Of a stretch of DNA of 64,000 nucleotides, positions 18,495 to 27,414 are shown in pieces (the stretch's first letter is position 1; every line of letters starts with the position of its first letter). Made by a program: the position numbers and the translations under genes. This DNA comes from Legionellaceae bacterium. GTDB lineage: Bacteria > Pseudomonadota > Gammaproteobacteria > Legionellales > Legionellaceae. The stretch covers positions 1-64,000 of the forward strand of contig JAFIFT010000014.1 in assembly GCA_020831865.1 (NCBI GenBank). Direction: 5' to 3'. Below the pieces are notes generated by a model, which was not told where the DNA came from, searched no databases, and saw only the letters and a list, made by a program, of their open reading frames with translations.

Positions 18495-19691
18495 TTATCC
18501 TGCTGAGAGTGGTAGTGACGATACGCGTAATACCCCGTCTATCGCAAGCAATGACGATGAAATGCGCTGCTGTTGGGAAAATGGGGCGCTGACATCAATC
18601 AGATTGCAGGCAATGTCACCCTGGGACTGATTTATCATTTGTTCGATATTATAGCCTGAATCGGAGATAGCCTGGCTAAGGTGGGCAATGATACCTGGTG
18701 TATTGGTATTGGCAATAAAGTAGCGCACAGTGGAGCTGTCCCGTGCCCGAGGGAGGCTGATTGTTGGAAAATTGATACTCTGTTGAATATGGCCATAGAG
18801 CATAAAGTCCTGCAGATTTCGACAGACCAGACGGGCACAATTTTCTTCCGCTTCTCGCGTACTGGCCCCCACATGAGGAAAGGCAAGTACTTTGGGGTGT
18901 TGACGTAAGGACAAACTGGGAAAGTCCGTGATATAGAGCCTCAGATGTTGTGAGTCTAAAGCTTGTAAAATAGCGCTATCATCCACAATTCCAGCACGGG
19001 AAAAATTGATGACCATGGCGTTTTTTTGCAGTGTTGCACAGCTTTCAGGATTGATTAAGGCTTGGGTTTGCTTCAGCAGGGGAATGTGCAGGGAGAGAAC
19101 ATCAACCTGGGGGAGCATTTGTTCCATGCGTTCGACCTTTTTAATGCCGGGCATCAAAGCCAGCGCGCTTTCGAGTCGGATATCCGGATCGTAGGCAATG
19201 ACCTGCATACCCAGAGCAAAGGCTGCGTTTGCCAGTTTGACGCCGATATTTCCAAGCCCAATCACACCCAGTGTTTTGCCCGCAATTTCCTGACCGGAAA
19301 ATTGCTTTTTGTTTTGCTCTATCTGTTGCTGCAGCGCCGTTTCATCATCAACCGGCAGCTTTGTTAGAAATTCGCGTGCCGCATCAAGGTGGCGGTAGCC
19401 CATAATCATGCTGGCGAGTACCAGTTCCTTAACCGCATTGGCATTGGCGCCGGGTGCAAAAAACACCGGCACACCAAGGTGGCTTAAGGGATCGACGGGA
19501 ATATTATCGGTTCCCACACCAGCACGGGCTACGGCACGAATGCGGGGGGAAAGAGTCCTGCCATGCAGGCTGCTGGAACGTAAAATCAAGGCATCGGCCT
19601 GCTCGATGTCGCTTACCAGTCGAAAGCGGTCAGCTGATAATTCTGCCAGCCCCTGGTCTGCTATATTATCCAGACAGTGTAGATTGATCAT
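18495..19691 (-). CDS. serA: D-3-phosphoglycerate dehydrogenase
   Basis: The 398-residue NAD-dependent enzyme catalyses the first step of serine synthesis. The Rossmann motif GVIGLGNIG is at 142-150, the catalytic histidine lies in FPHVGASTREAEENCARLV, and an ACT domain occupies ~325-398. It starts inside the 3' end of the phosphatase gene (26-base overlap), so the pair is translationally linked. The ACT domain implies possible serine feedback. The length fits the short SerA class. Confidence 0.93.
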   Translation of the reverse strand: MINLHCLDNIADQGLAELSADRFRLVSDIEQADALILRSSSLHGRTLSPRIRAVARAGVGTDNIPVDPLSHLGVPVFFAPGANANAVKELVLASMIMGYRHLDAAREFLTKLPVDDETALQQQIEQNKKQFSGQEIAGKTLGVIGLGNIGVKLANAAFALGMQVIAYDPDIRLESALALMPGIKKVERMEQMLPQVDVLSLHIPLLKQTQALINPESCATLQKNAMVINFSRAGIVDDSAILQALDSQHLRLYITDFPSLSLRQHPKVLAFPHVGASTREAEENCARLVCRNLQDFMLYGHIQQSINFPTISLPRARDSSTVRYFIANTNTPGIIAHLSQAISDSGYNIEQMINQSQGDIACNLIDVSAPFSQQQRISSSLLAIDGVLRVSSLPLSAG

Positions 19692-20454
19692 CAGGTATCC
19701 CCTTAATCAGTAATCCTCGATCTTGCAGGTGGTACAGACCCTCCTGCAGCAGATGCCGGTCTTCACCTGACAGTCCCTGTATCTCGTGTTCCGTTAATAA
19801 TAGCGGAAGTAGGGCGCTAAAGGGCGCTTTTTTTATAAAAAATTCTGCTTCCTGCATGAGAAGCGGATGCTGATGGACTCCACCATAGCCAATGAAACGA
19901 GTTACCGTGCCGGCGGCGGCCAGATCGTTGGCCCCATCTCCTACCAGCGCGGTATGGGTGTTACCCGAGCTCAGTTTGGCAATGCACTGCGCTTTGCCTG
20001 TTTGTTGTACCATGAGCGACTGATGATCAAAATCGAGATACTGTCCCTGTGCGTCAAAATAAATATCAACGGCATGCAGATGGTCATTTTCGAGCCCAAA
20101 ATAGGACGCAAAAGGCAACAGCGCGGGCAGAAGCCCGGCCGAAAGGATGTAAATCTCTTTGCCGAGTTTTTTGAACAGCGCCAGACATTGCCGGGATTGT
20201 GGCGCCAGTTTGCCAAGGTAGGTGTCTTTTAGCTTTTCCAATTGCTTGCGGTGGGGCTGCACGAGTGACAGGCGCAGGGCATAGTTTTCCTCAGAGATAC
20301 CACGGTGCGCCATCGCGTCTTGTGTCATACGCTTCACGGTGTCACCGACATCGTTCAAGTCGGCGAGAAAATCAATACCTTCCATAAGCGACAAGGTGCC
20401 GTCCCAATCAAAAAAAAGGCTATGAAAGGGGCTCTGGGGCGAATATATCGACAT
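19666..20454 (-). CDS. serB: HAD-family phosphatase, probable phosphoserine phosphatase
   Basis: The 262-residue protein has the HAD nucleophile motif FDWDGT (D16, D18), a mid-protein IYILSAGL (motif II), and VGDGANDLAAAG (motifs III/IV). In an operon with serA, phosphoserine phosphatase is the natural function and would complete part of the serine route. The protein lacks the ACT domain of E. coli SerB and has W in place of the usual hydrophobic or M residue in DxDxT. The exact substrate is therefore inferred from context. Confidence 0.8.
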   Translation of the reverse strand: MSIYSPQSPFHSLFFDWDGTLSLMEGIDFLADLNDVGDTVKRMTQDAMAHRGISEENYALRLSLVQPHRKQLEKLKDTYLGKLAPQSRQCLALFKKLGKEIYILSAGLLPALLPFASYFGLENDHLHAVDIYFDAQGQYLDFDHQSLMVQQTGKAQCIAKLSSGNTHTALVGDGANDLAAAGTVTRFIGYGGVHQHPLLMQEAEFFIKKAPFSALLPLLLTEHEIQGLSGEDRHLLQEGLYHLQDRGLLIKGIPDDQSTLSG

Positions 20455-20490
20455 GGGGTTTTCCAGTTATTGATGCGGTCTGTTGTGCAA

Positions 20491-20514
20491 GAGGCATCCC
20501 GCCTCACGTTTTTT
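20491..20514 (+). terminator. Terminator-like hairpin upstream of ribD
   Basis: GAGGC at 20491-20495 pairs with GCCTC at 20501-20505 across a 5-base loop, and a T run lies at 20509-20514. It lies on the plus strand between two divergent genes, so there is no obvious gene for it to terminate. No FMN-riboswitch consensus is visible around it. Confidence 0.35.
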
Positions 20515-20535
20515 CAGGCACCAGTTCTACATCGT

Positions 20536-20541
20536 TATAAT
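20536..20541 (+). promoter_or_regulatory. Candidate -10 element of the rib operon
   Basis: A perfect TATAAT lies 142 bases before ribD, downstream of the hairpin at 20491-20514. No good -35 sequence is at the right distance, so this is tentative. Confidence 0.3.
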
Positions 20542-20682
20542 GCTATTTTATTTTACAAAATGCGATATTGGGTATACGCTTACATTAGGCGCTCTTTTAT
20601 TCAATCTAAACATACGAGCGTCAAGTGTAATCAAAAAATGATTAATTTGCCACCATTAGGATATTACAGGGAGTGATGAAAT

Positions 20683-21756
20683 ATGCACGATGATTTTATG
20701 CTCGCCGCTTTGGAACAGGCTCAATTGCAGAGAGGTTTTTGTGCCCCCAACCCTGCTGTTGGTGCAGTGGCAGTTATCGATAATAAAATTATTGCCAGGG
20801 CTTCCCATCGTGGAGCAGGAACTCCCCATGCCGAAGTGCTGCTGTTTGAACAACTAGTGGGAAAGGAAGCCGAGGCGACCCTGTATGTGACCTTGGAACC
20901 CTGCAACCATTGGGGGCGCACTCCTCCCTGTACAGACGCTATTATTGAGCGTGGGGTCAAGCGGGTAGTGTATGCCTATGCCGATCCCAATCCACTGGTG
21001 TCGAAAAATAATTCTCCGGCGCGTATGCGGGCCCATGGGATTGAGGTCATACACCACCCTATGGCTAAAGTCGATCGATTTTATCAAAGCTATAGGCACT
21101 GGCTCATTAATAAACGACCCAGAGTCACCGCCAAAATTGCCCAGAGTCTGGATGGAAAAATTGCGGGTGCCGAGTATCAACAGCTTGCCATCAGTAACTC
21201 GCAATGTGCCAGTTTTACCCATGTACAGCGTCGCCAGACGGATGTGATTTTAACGACCGCAAAAACGATTCTTTGTGATAATCCGCAGTTAAATGCCCGT
21301 TGTGGGCAGCAACAGTATGCCAAGCCTTTGGCGATACTGGATAGAAATTTGTGCGTGACGGCAGAAAGTCAGGCTGTCCAACTAGCCTCTGTTTGTCACT
21401 TGTTTCATGCCGAAACAACCCCCGTGCTTGCGCCCCTGGCCAATTGTATTTATCATCCCGTGCCAGTAGCGGAAAACCAGCTTGATCTGCAGGTGGTGCT
21501 GGATGAATTAGGACGTTTGGGTTTTCATGATGTGTGGGTGGAAGCGGGTGGAACTTTGTTTACGGCCCTGCATGTACAGCGATTGGTGCAACGCAGTTAT
21601 ATTTACCTGGCGCCGATCATTTTGGGTCAGGAGGCTATTCCGGCTTTCCACCAGCCTTTTGAAGGTTTGCAGGCAGCATCAGTGAATTGGAGACCTGTTG
21701 GTGATAATGTTATCGGTCGCTTCGACTGGAAGGAGGCAGCGTGTTTACTGGAATAG
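20683..21756 (+). CDS. ribD: Bifunctional pyrimidine deaminase/reductase RibD
   Basis: The 357-residue enzyme performs the second and third steps of riboflavin synthesis. The N-terminal deaminase half has the zinc site HAE at 49-51 and PCNHWGRTPPC (C74, C83). The C-terminal half is the NADPH-dependent reductase (PRVTAKIAQSLDGKIA onward). It overlaps ribE by 16 bases and opens the ribD-ribE-ribBA-ribH operon. Confidence 0.95.
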   Translation: MHDDFMLAALEQAQLQRGFCAPNPAVGAVAVIDNKIIARASHRGAGTPHAEVLLFEQLVGKEAEATLYVTLEPCNHWGRTPPCTDAIIERGVKRVVYAYADPNPLVSKNNSPARMRAHGIEVIHHPMAKVDRFYQSYRHWLINKRPRVTAKIAQSLDGKIAGAEYQQLAISNSQCASFTHVQRRQTDVILTTAKTILCDNPQLNARCGQQQYAKPLAILDRNLCVTAESQAVQLASVCHLFHAETTPVLAPLANCIYHPVPVAENQLDLQVVLDELGRLGFHDVWVEAGGTLFTALHVQRLVQRSYIYLAPIILGQEAIPAFHQPFEGLQAASVNWRPVGDNVIGRFDWKEAACLLE

Positions 21757-22346
21757 TTGAACAACAGGCTCGTGTGAGCGCTTTGCGTCAGACCGGTCGG
21801 TCGGCGTATTTGGAAATAGAGACAGTCTGGACTGATCTCTGTCCAGGGGAAAGTGTCGCGGTGAATGGGGTATGTTTGACTGCGCTGACTGAGGCAGACG
21901 AGAATATGCGCTTTGATGTGTCCTCGGAAACTTTGGCCTTTACCAACCTTGGTCAGTTACAGGTTGGTGATTTGGTCAATATCGAACGTGCCTTACAGGC
22001 CAAGGATCGGTTTGGTGGACACTATGTGAGCGGTCATGTGAATTGTCAGGCTGTGGTGCAGGACCTCCTGCCTGACGGTGACTGTGCTAAAATGCACATT
22101 CATCAATTCACAAGTAAAAATACCGCTTTGTATTTAATGCCAAAGGGCAGCATTACTATTGAGGGGGTAAGCGTTACAATTAACGAGGTAGGCGAGGATC
22201 ACATTACCGTAATGCTGGTGCCGCATACTTTGTCTTTAACGACACTGGGTCAATTGCGTTGTGGCAGACGCGTGAATGTGGAATTTGATTATCTAACGCA
22301 GATCGTCGCACACCAACTGTCCGTGTCAGGACACATAACAAAGTGA
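21741..22346 (+). CDS. ribE: Riboflavin synthase alpha chain
   Basis: The 201-residue protein starts MFTGIVE and consists of two similar lumazine-binding barrels (~1-95 and ~96-195, the second containing LMPKGSITIEGVSVTIN). It converts two molecules of dimethyl-ribityllumazine to riboflavin. The start overlaps the ribD end, which indicates coupled translation. Confidence 0.95.
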   Translation: MFTGIVEQQARVSALRQTGRSAYLEIETVWTDLCPGESVAVNGVCLTALTEADENMRFDVSSETLAFTNLGQLQVGDLVNIERALQAKDRFGGHYVSGHVNCQAVVQDLLPDGDCAKMHIHQFTSKNTALYLMPKGSITIEGVSVTINEVGEDHITVMLVPHTLSLTTLGQLRCGRRVNVEFDYLTQIVAHQLSVSGHITK

Positions 22347-22355
22347 GGTTGAGCT

Positions 22356-23585
22356 ATGAGCAGATTTATCTCCATTGAAGAAGCACTCGCAACAATGAAA
22401 GCCGGTAAAATGGTGATTTTACTGGATGATGAGCAGCGTGAAAATGAGGGCGACCTGATTATTGCGGCTGAGTTTGCCGATCACGAAGCTGTAAATTTCA
22501 TGTCGCGCTTTGGCCGCGGTTTAATTTGCCTGGCTATGTCAGGGGATTTGACTGAGAAATTACAGCTGCCAATGATGACGCCATTGAATCGTTCGCCTTT
22601 CGGCACAGCCTTTACGGTGTCCATCGAAGCAGCAACCGGTGTGACTACAGGTATTTCAGCCAAAGACAGGGCGCGTACGATTGCTGTTGCCGTTGATCCG
22701 GCTTCAGGGCCAGCGGACTTGATAAGCCCCGGGCACGTCTTTCCCCTGAAAGCAAATCCTCATGGGGTCTTGCAGCGACAAGGACAAACCGAGGGTAGTG
22801 TGGATCTGGCACGCCTTGCCGGCTTAACCCCTGCAGCGGTCATTTGTGAAATCATCAATGAAGATGGAACCATGAGCCGACGAGATCAACTGGAAACGTT
22901 TTCCATTGAGCATAATATTCCTTTGGTGACGATTAAAGATTTACGGGAATGGCGTATTCAACGGGAAAATCTGGTCACACTCACCGCCTCTTCACGTTTG
23001 CCCATCCAGGATTGTGGTGACTTTAGTCTGCAGGTGTACAGTAATTTTCTGGACAACCGGGAACACTTTTTACTGACCAAACCACCGAAGGTCAAAAACC
23101 AGGTTCCGTTGGTGCGTATCCATTCCGAATGCATTACCGGTGATGTGTTTGGTTCATGCAAATGCGACTGTGGCCATCAACTACACCAGTCCTTAAAGCT
23201 CATTGCAGAAGAAGGCGGCGTATTGATTTATCTTCGTCAGGAAGGACGAGGCATTGGCCTGTCCAATAAAGTCCGTGCCTACGCCCTGCAAGAGCAAGGC
23301 TATGATACTATCGAAGCCAATGAGCAACTGGGCTTGCCGGCAGACAGTCGCGATTATGCCATTGCATATCAAATGTTAAAGCATTTGGGCATCGATGCCT
23401 TGCGTTTGATCACCAATAATCCGCAGAAAATTGACGAGCTTGAAAAGTATGGTCTCAAAATTGTCGAACGTGTCGCACAGCCCGTACTGGCCAACGGTGA
23501 AAACCGATGTTATTTGTTAACCAAAAAAGTAAAAATGGGACATTTTCTGGCTATGAATGAGGAGAACCAACGTGAAGCTGACTAA
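22356..23585 (+). CDS. ribBA: 3,4-dihydroxy-2-butanone 4-phosphate synthase / GTP cyclohydrolase II-type fusion
   Basis: The 409-residue fusion has a RibB domain (~1-200), with LLDDEQRENEGDLI and the substrate loop GHVFPL. The RibA-like domain (~205-400) has HSECITGDVFGSCKCDCGHQ (three zinc cysteines) and LRQEGRGIGL. The two domains supply both precursors of riboflavin. It lies 9 bases after ribE and overlaps ribH by 14 bases. Confidence 0.94.
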   Translation: MSRFISIEEALATMKAGKMVILLDDEQRENEGDLIIAAEFADHEAVNFMSRFGRGLICLAMSGDLTEKLQLPMMTPLNRSPFGTAFTVSIEAATGVTTGISAKDRARTIAVAVDPASGPADLISPGHVFPLKANPHGVLQRQGQTEGSVDLARLAGLTPAAVICEIINEDGTMSRRDQLETFSIEHNIPLVTIKDLREWRIQRENLVTLTASSRLPIQDCGDFSLQVYSNFLDNREHFLLTKPPKVKNQVPLVRIHSECITGDVFGSCKCDCGHQLHQSLKLIAEEGGVLIYLRQEGRGIGLSNKVRAYALQEQGYDTIEANEQLGLPADSRDYAIAYQMLKHLGIDALRLITNNPQKIDELEKYGLKIVERVAQPVLANGENRCYLLTKKVKMGHFLAMNEENQREAD

Positions 23586-24018
23586 ATCGAATGCTATTGC
23601 AATAGTGGTGAGTGAGTTTAACCAGCCTGTAACCGACGCTCTGCGGGCTGGTGCTCTCGCTTATTTGGAAAAATCAGGCCTTGCTTCGGAGCAGATCACT
23701 ATTTATAGTGTGCCTGGAGTGGTGGAAATTCCCCTTGTGGCGCAAAAGCTGGCAAAAACAGAGCGCTTTTCTGCTATCATTGCCCTGGGCGCTGTGATTC
23801 GCGGCGAAACCAGCCATTATGATTATGTTTGTGAGCAAGTCAGTCAAGGTTGCCAGCGTGTGGCACTCGACTATGAATTGCCGGTGGTCTTTGGTGTTTT
23901 GACCACGGAAAATGCGACCCAGGCCTGGGACAGGTTGGGTGGCAAGCATGGACATAAAGGAGAAGACGCCGCAGAGTGTGCCTTAAAGATGATAAATTTA
24001 CTGGCGGAAATTTCCTAA
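23572..24018 (+). CDS. ribH: 6,7-dimethyl-8-ribityllumazine synthase
   Basis: The 148-residue enzyme condenses the RibBA and RibD products and forms icosahedral or pentameric shells in its family. Typical segments are VSEFNQPVTDALRAGAL, VPGVVEIP and GAVIRGETSHYDYV. GTG at 23572 is preferred because AGGAG lies 7 bases upstream; the ATG at 23557 itself overlaps that ribosome site. The start lies inside the end of ribBA. Confidence 0.93.
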   Translation: MKLTKSNAIAIVVSEFNQPVTDALRAGALAYLEKSGLASEQITIYSVPGVVEIPLVAQKLAKTERFSAIIALGAVIRGETSHYDYVCEQVSQGCQRVALDYELPVVFGVLTTENATQAWDRLGGKHGHKGEDAAECALKMINLLAEIS

Positions 24019-24028
24019 AGCGCAAGTG

Positions 24029-24054
24029 GCAGGTATCTCAACAGGGGTACCTGC
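24029..24054 (+). other. Hairpin after ribH
   Basis: GCAGGTA (24029-24035) pairs with TACCTGC (24048-24054) across a 12-base loop, directly after the operon. No T tract follows. The rest of the 291-bp gap to ndk holds a second short GC-rich hairpin near 24.16 kb and the ndk promoter region. Confidence 0.35.
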
Positions 24055-24252
24055 TGCCGGGAATCTCTGCTCTCATTGCCTTCTCAACTCCATTTCCCGC
24101 TGTCCCACCGCTTTCCCTGCTACTGCGAAGGCGCGTCAGGTCAACATGGATAAAGACCCCGTGACCACGGGTCAATAATAGAAATCTCACCATATCAGAC
24201 TTAAATGCCACAGTTAGTCTATTTAGACTGGCCAGATAAGGGGCAAATAAGA

Positions 24253-24258
24253 TATAAT
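24253..24258 (+). promoter_or_regulatory. Candidate -10 element of ndk
   Basis: A perfect TATAAT lies 52 bases before the ndk ATG in an AT-rich stretch. The -35 region is poor, so the assignment rests mainly on the -10. Confidence 0.4.
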
Positions 24259-24309
24259 TGCGCACGCGATGTATGGCGTTGGATTTACAACTATTAAATG
24301 GGAGTACGT

Positions 24310-24732
24310 ATGGCTGTTGAACAAACTTTATCTATTATCAAGCCGGATGCCGTAGCAAAAAATGTGATCGGACAAATTTTAAGTCGTTTTGAAAAAGCGG
24401 GTTTGAAAATTGTTGCGGCTAAAATGCTGCATTTGAGTCGTGAACAGGCGGAGGGATTTTATGCCGTGCATAAAGACCGACCCTTCTTTAATGATTTAGT
24501 GAGCTTCATGATTTCAGGTCCAGTGATGATTCAAGTACTGCAAGGTGAGGATGCTATCGTTAAGAATCGTGACTTGATGGGAGCTACCAATCCAAAAGAA
24601 GCCGCCCCTGGTACTATTCGTGCTGATTTTGCTGAAAGCATTGATGCTAACGCAGTGCATGGCTCTGATGCGGCAGATACAGCCCGACAAGAAATCCAGT
24701 ATTTCTTTGGTGCTCAGGACGTATACGCCTGA
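24310..24732 (+). CDS. ndk: Nucleoside diphosphate kinase
   Basis: The 140-residue enzyme moves the gamma-phosphate between nucleotides. The active histidine is H117 in NAVHGSD, and the N-terminus is [10 protein letters not shown] as usual. ATG 24310 is chosen, with GGGAG just upstream; the ATG at 24298 overlaps that site. In gammaproteobacteria ndk commonly precedes rlmN, as here. Confidence 0.96.
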   Translation: MAVEQTLSIIKPDAVAKNVIGQILSRFEKAGLKIVAAKMLHLSREQAEGFYAVHKDRPFFNDLVSFMISGPVMIQVLQGEDAIVKNRDLMGATNPKEAAPGTIRADFAESIDANAVHGSDAADTARQEIQYFFGAQDVYA

Positions 24733-24771
24733 TGCTTCTGTCCCAATAGCGTATTTTGAGCGGTGTCTGTG

Positions 24772-25896
24772 ATGCATGAAAGAATAAACTTGTTGAATTT
24801 TAATTTGGCGCAAATGCGAGACTTTGTCGTATCGGTTGGGGAAAAGCCTTTTCGTGCGCAGCAGTTGTTGCAATGGATTCATCAGTTTGGTTATACCGAC
24901 TTTGCTCTGATGAGCAATCTGAGCAAAGCCTTTCGTGAGAGCTTGCAGCACAGAGCCGAAGTGAGACTTCCAGACATCGTGGCGGCCCAGCGCTCTGCTG
25001 ACGGCACCTGTAAATGGCTCCTGAAACTGGATTGTGGCAATTGTATCGAAACCGTGTTTATCCCTGAAGCAAAGCGCGGGACACTCTGTGTATCGTCGCA
25101 GGTCGGTTGTGGTTTGAACTGCAGCTTTTGTTCTACGGGAAAGCAGGGGTACAACCGTAATTTGACTACCGCTGAAATTATTGCCCAGCTTTGGGTCGCG
25201 GTGCGTGAGTTGTCACAACAACAGGGGCAACATGACCGTCAGGTCACTAATGTGGTCATGATGGGAATGGGAGAGCCGTTGCTCAATTACGATAATGTCG
25301 TGAGCGCTATGGATATCATGATGGATGATCATGCCTACGGATTATCCAAAAGGCGGGTCACACTCAGTACCTCCGGTGTATTGCCTGAGCTGGAGCGCTT
25401 GCGTGAATCCAGTCCGGTAGCCTTGGCGGTTTCTCTGCATGCGCCCAATAATGCTCTGCGTAATGAGCTGGTGCCGATTAATAAAAAATACCCCTTGGAG
25501 CAATTAATACCGCTCTGCCGGGATTATTTTAAAGGGGAGCACAAAAGAGTAGTAACCTTTGAGTACGTCATGCTCAAAGGCGTGAATGATCAGCTGGAGC
25601 ATGCTGATCAGCTGATTCGATTGTTGGCCAATGTGCCTTCAAAAGTAAATTTGATTCCCTTTAACCCGTTTCCAATGACGCAATATGAACGCTCACCACA
25701 AGCGACTATTGACGCCTTCAGACAACGTCTCATTTCGAAAGGAATCAACACCATCACCCGCAAAACACGGGGTGACGATATTGATGCGGCCTGTGGGCAG
25801 TTGGCAGGCGAGTTTCAAGATAGAACCAGCCGTTCGCAGCGTTGGCAAAAGCTGCATTTTCAGAAAAACGCCCAGGATGGCGGACAGACAAGCTAA
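24772..25896 (+). CDS. rlmN: Dual-specificity 23S rRNA/tRNA adenine C2 methyltransferase RlmN
   Basis: The 374-residue radical-SAM enzyme methylates A2503 of 23S rRNA and A37 of some tRNAs. The 4Fe-4S cluster motif CGLNCSFC is at 113-120, GEPLLN follows, and the second catalytic cysteine lies in DAACGQL near the C-terminus. The ATG at 24772 is preferred to GTG at 24763, which would add three residues. A 154-bp interspersed repeat separates it from pilF. Confidence 0.95.
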   Translation: MHERINLLNFNLAQMRDFVVSVGEKPFRAQQLLQWIHQFGYTDFALMSNLSKAFRESLQHRAEVRLPDIVAAQRSADGTCKWLLKLDCGNCIETVFIPEAKRGTLCVSSQVGCGLNCSFCSTGKQGYNRNLTTAEIIAQLWVAVRELSQQQGQHDRQVTNVVMMGMGEPLLNYDNVVSAMDIMMDDHAYGLSKRRVTLSTSGVLPELERLRESSPVALAVSLHAPNNALRNELVPINKKYPLEQLIPLCRDYFKGEHKRVVTFEYVMLKGVNDQLEHADQLIRLLANVPSKVNLIPFNPFPMTQYERSPQATIDAFRQRLISKGINTITRKTRGDDIDAACGQLAGEFQDRTSRSQRWQKLHFQKNAQDGGQTS

Positions 25897-25915
25897 CCAT
25901 ATGATTTGATCTGGA

Positions 25916-26069
25916 CTTTGGCCATTTTTGAAAACAGGGCAAAAAATGTCGTCATTGCGAACGCGGTGAAGCAATCCAGATCGATTTTTAATTGAAATTC
26001 CGATCTGGATTGCATTCGCTAATGCTCGCAAAGACGGGTTTTTGGCCAATTTTTCAAAAATGGCCAAAG
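25916..26069. repeat. 154-bp palindromic interspersed repeat
   Basis: The ends are a perfect 19-bp inverted repeat, CTTTGGCCATTTTTGAAAA at 25916-25934 and its complement at 26051-26069. Inside is a second palindrome with arms GAAGCAATCCAGATC and GATCTGGATTGC. It lies between rlmN and pilF and has no coding capacity. A copy of identical length but opposite orientation is at 31980-32133. Confidence 0.85.
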
Positions 26070-26138
26070 ACGAGCTTTATCATTAGAGCAAAAGACGGTT
26101 ATAATTGCGCATTGCTTTTTCGGGTGAATCGATTCATA

Positions 26139-26894
26139 GTGAAAAAATCTCTATTGCTTTGGCTTACGATAGTACTGATGTCCTGTCAACATCAGCTGAA
26201 GCACGAGCATCAAAAACCACCGGAAAAAATCCCCAGGACGGAAGAGGCGGCTGAGCTGAATACGCAGCTGGGTGTCAGCTATCTGCGTCAGGGGAATCGT
26301 GAACGGGCCAAGCGAAAACTTCTCTATGCCCTGGAACTATCGCCTCATTCCGCCAGCGCCAATGCGGCTATGGGCTATTTTCTGGAGCAGAGCGGCGAGC
26401 TGACGGAAGCAGAGCGCTATTATCGCAAGGCTTTGCAGTATTCCGGCAACAGTGGCGCGCAACTCAATAACTTTGGTACTTTTTTGTGCCGTTTGGGGAA
26501 ATATCAGGAGGCAGAGCGTTATTTTTTAAAAGCCGTAAAGGACGAGCATTACATCCACTCTGCCGGTGCCTATGAGAATGCTGGTCTCTGTGCCGAAGCA
26601 ATACCCGATGATGCCAAGGCAACGCAGCATTACGTAATGGCGCTCAAACAGGATCCGGAGCGCAAACAATCGCTGAATGGTGTAATCCGTATTGCTAAAA
26701 AGCAAGGAAACAGACTGCAAATATTGTCCTGCATCGAACAAAACCACACTTTAGTGTATAATGATCCCACTTTATTAAAAACGGCAATAGAAATAGCGAG
26801 CCAAGAAGGCAAAACTGATCTGGTGGATTTTTACCAGCAACGCTTGTTAACCTACAATCAGTATGGAGCGAAAAATGACAACAATAACGGCTGA
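26139..26894 (+). CDS. pilF: Type IV pilus biogenesis lipoprotein PilF/PilW
   Basis: The 251-residue protein begins at GTG 26139 with a lipoprotein signal (LTIVLMSC, lipid-modified C16). TPR repeats follow (GVSYLRQGNRERAKRKLLYAL, GYFLEQSGELTEAERYYRKAL, GTFLCRLGKYQEAERYFLKA). PilF is the pilotin that brings the PilQ secretin to the outer membrane. A longer frame starts at 25992 but runs through the repeat and lacks a signal peptide. Confidence 0.88.
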   Translation: MKKSLLLWLTIVLMSCQHQLKHEHQKPPEKIPRTEEAAELNTQLGVSYLRQGNRERAKRKLLYALELSPHSASANAAMGYFLEQSGELTEAERYYRKALQYSGNSGAQLNNFGTFLCRLGKYQEAERYFLKAVKDEHYIHSAGAYENAGLCAEAIPDDAKATQHYVMALKQDPERKQSLNGVIRIAKKQGNRLQILSCIEQNHTLVYNDPTLLKTAIEIASQEGKTDLVDFYQQRLLTYNQYGAKNDNNNG

Positions 26895-27414
26895 GACGGA
26901 AGAATCAGGTGTGCAATTTCCCGGTAACGCATTACGCCAGGCCCGAGAAGAAAAGGGTTACAGTACTGAGTATGTTGCTGGTCGTTTGCATTTACGGGTG
27001 CGTGTGATCGAACTATTAGAGGCGGATGACTATCCGCATTTACCGGAGCCGGTTTTTGTAAAAGGCTACATTCGTGCCTATGCCAAGCTCATTGATGTGG
27101 ATTATGAGCCTTTGCTGGCCAGTTTTAATGCCCAATACCGGCAGGAATACCGGCCTGAGCGCATGCTGTGGCAAAGTCAACCTGAGGTCAATAAGGGCGC
27201 CCATTTGGTACGTTGGTTTACCTTGATTTCTATTGGGGTTGTGTTAACCGCTGTTGGAATATGGTGGCATCAGGCAAAAGACAGCCTGCTTGGCACCAAA
27301 CTCAATGAACAGGTCAGTCTGGGGCAAAAAGCCAGTGAAAAAGTGACCTTGACGGACTTAAATAAAATGCATACGGTGGTTGAATTACCGAATAAGGATG
27401 TCAAACGTGGTTGA
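26875..27414 (+). CDS. rodZ: RodZ-like helix-turn-helix membrane protein (short form)
   Basis: The 179-residue protein has an N-terminal Xre-like helix-turn-helix (~18-85: ALRQAREEKGYSTEYVAGRL, FVKGYIRAYAKL) and one membrane helix (~114-132). It has only a short periplasmic tail. Full RodZ proteins are ~330 residues with a C-terminal DUF4115 domain, which is absent here. The N-terminal domain binds MreB in rod-shape control. The start overlaps the pilF end by 20 bases; the GGAG inside the ATG-26863 context serves as ribosome site. Confidence 0.82.
   Translation: MTTITAETEESGVQFPGNALRQAREEKGYSTEYVAGRLHLRVRVIELLEADDYPHLPEPVFVKGYIRAYAKLIDVDYEPLLASFNAQYRQEYRPERMLWQSQPEVNKGAHLVRWFTLISIGVVLTAVGIWWHQAKDSLLGTKLNEQVSLGQKASEKVTLTDLNKMHTVVELPNKDVKRG

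Noticed and set aside
20455-20682. FMN riboswitch upstream of ribD
   Set aside because: None of the conserved RFN-element helices or sequence blocks could be found in the leader.
24019-24309. tRNA or small RNA gene in the ribH-ndk gap
   Set aside because: The short hairpins do not form a cloverleaf and no T-arm consensus is present.
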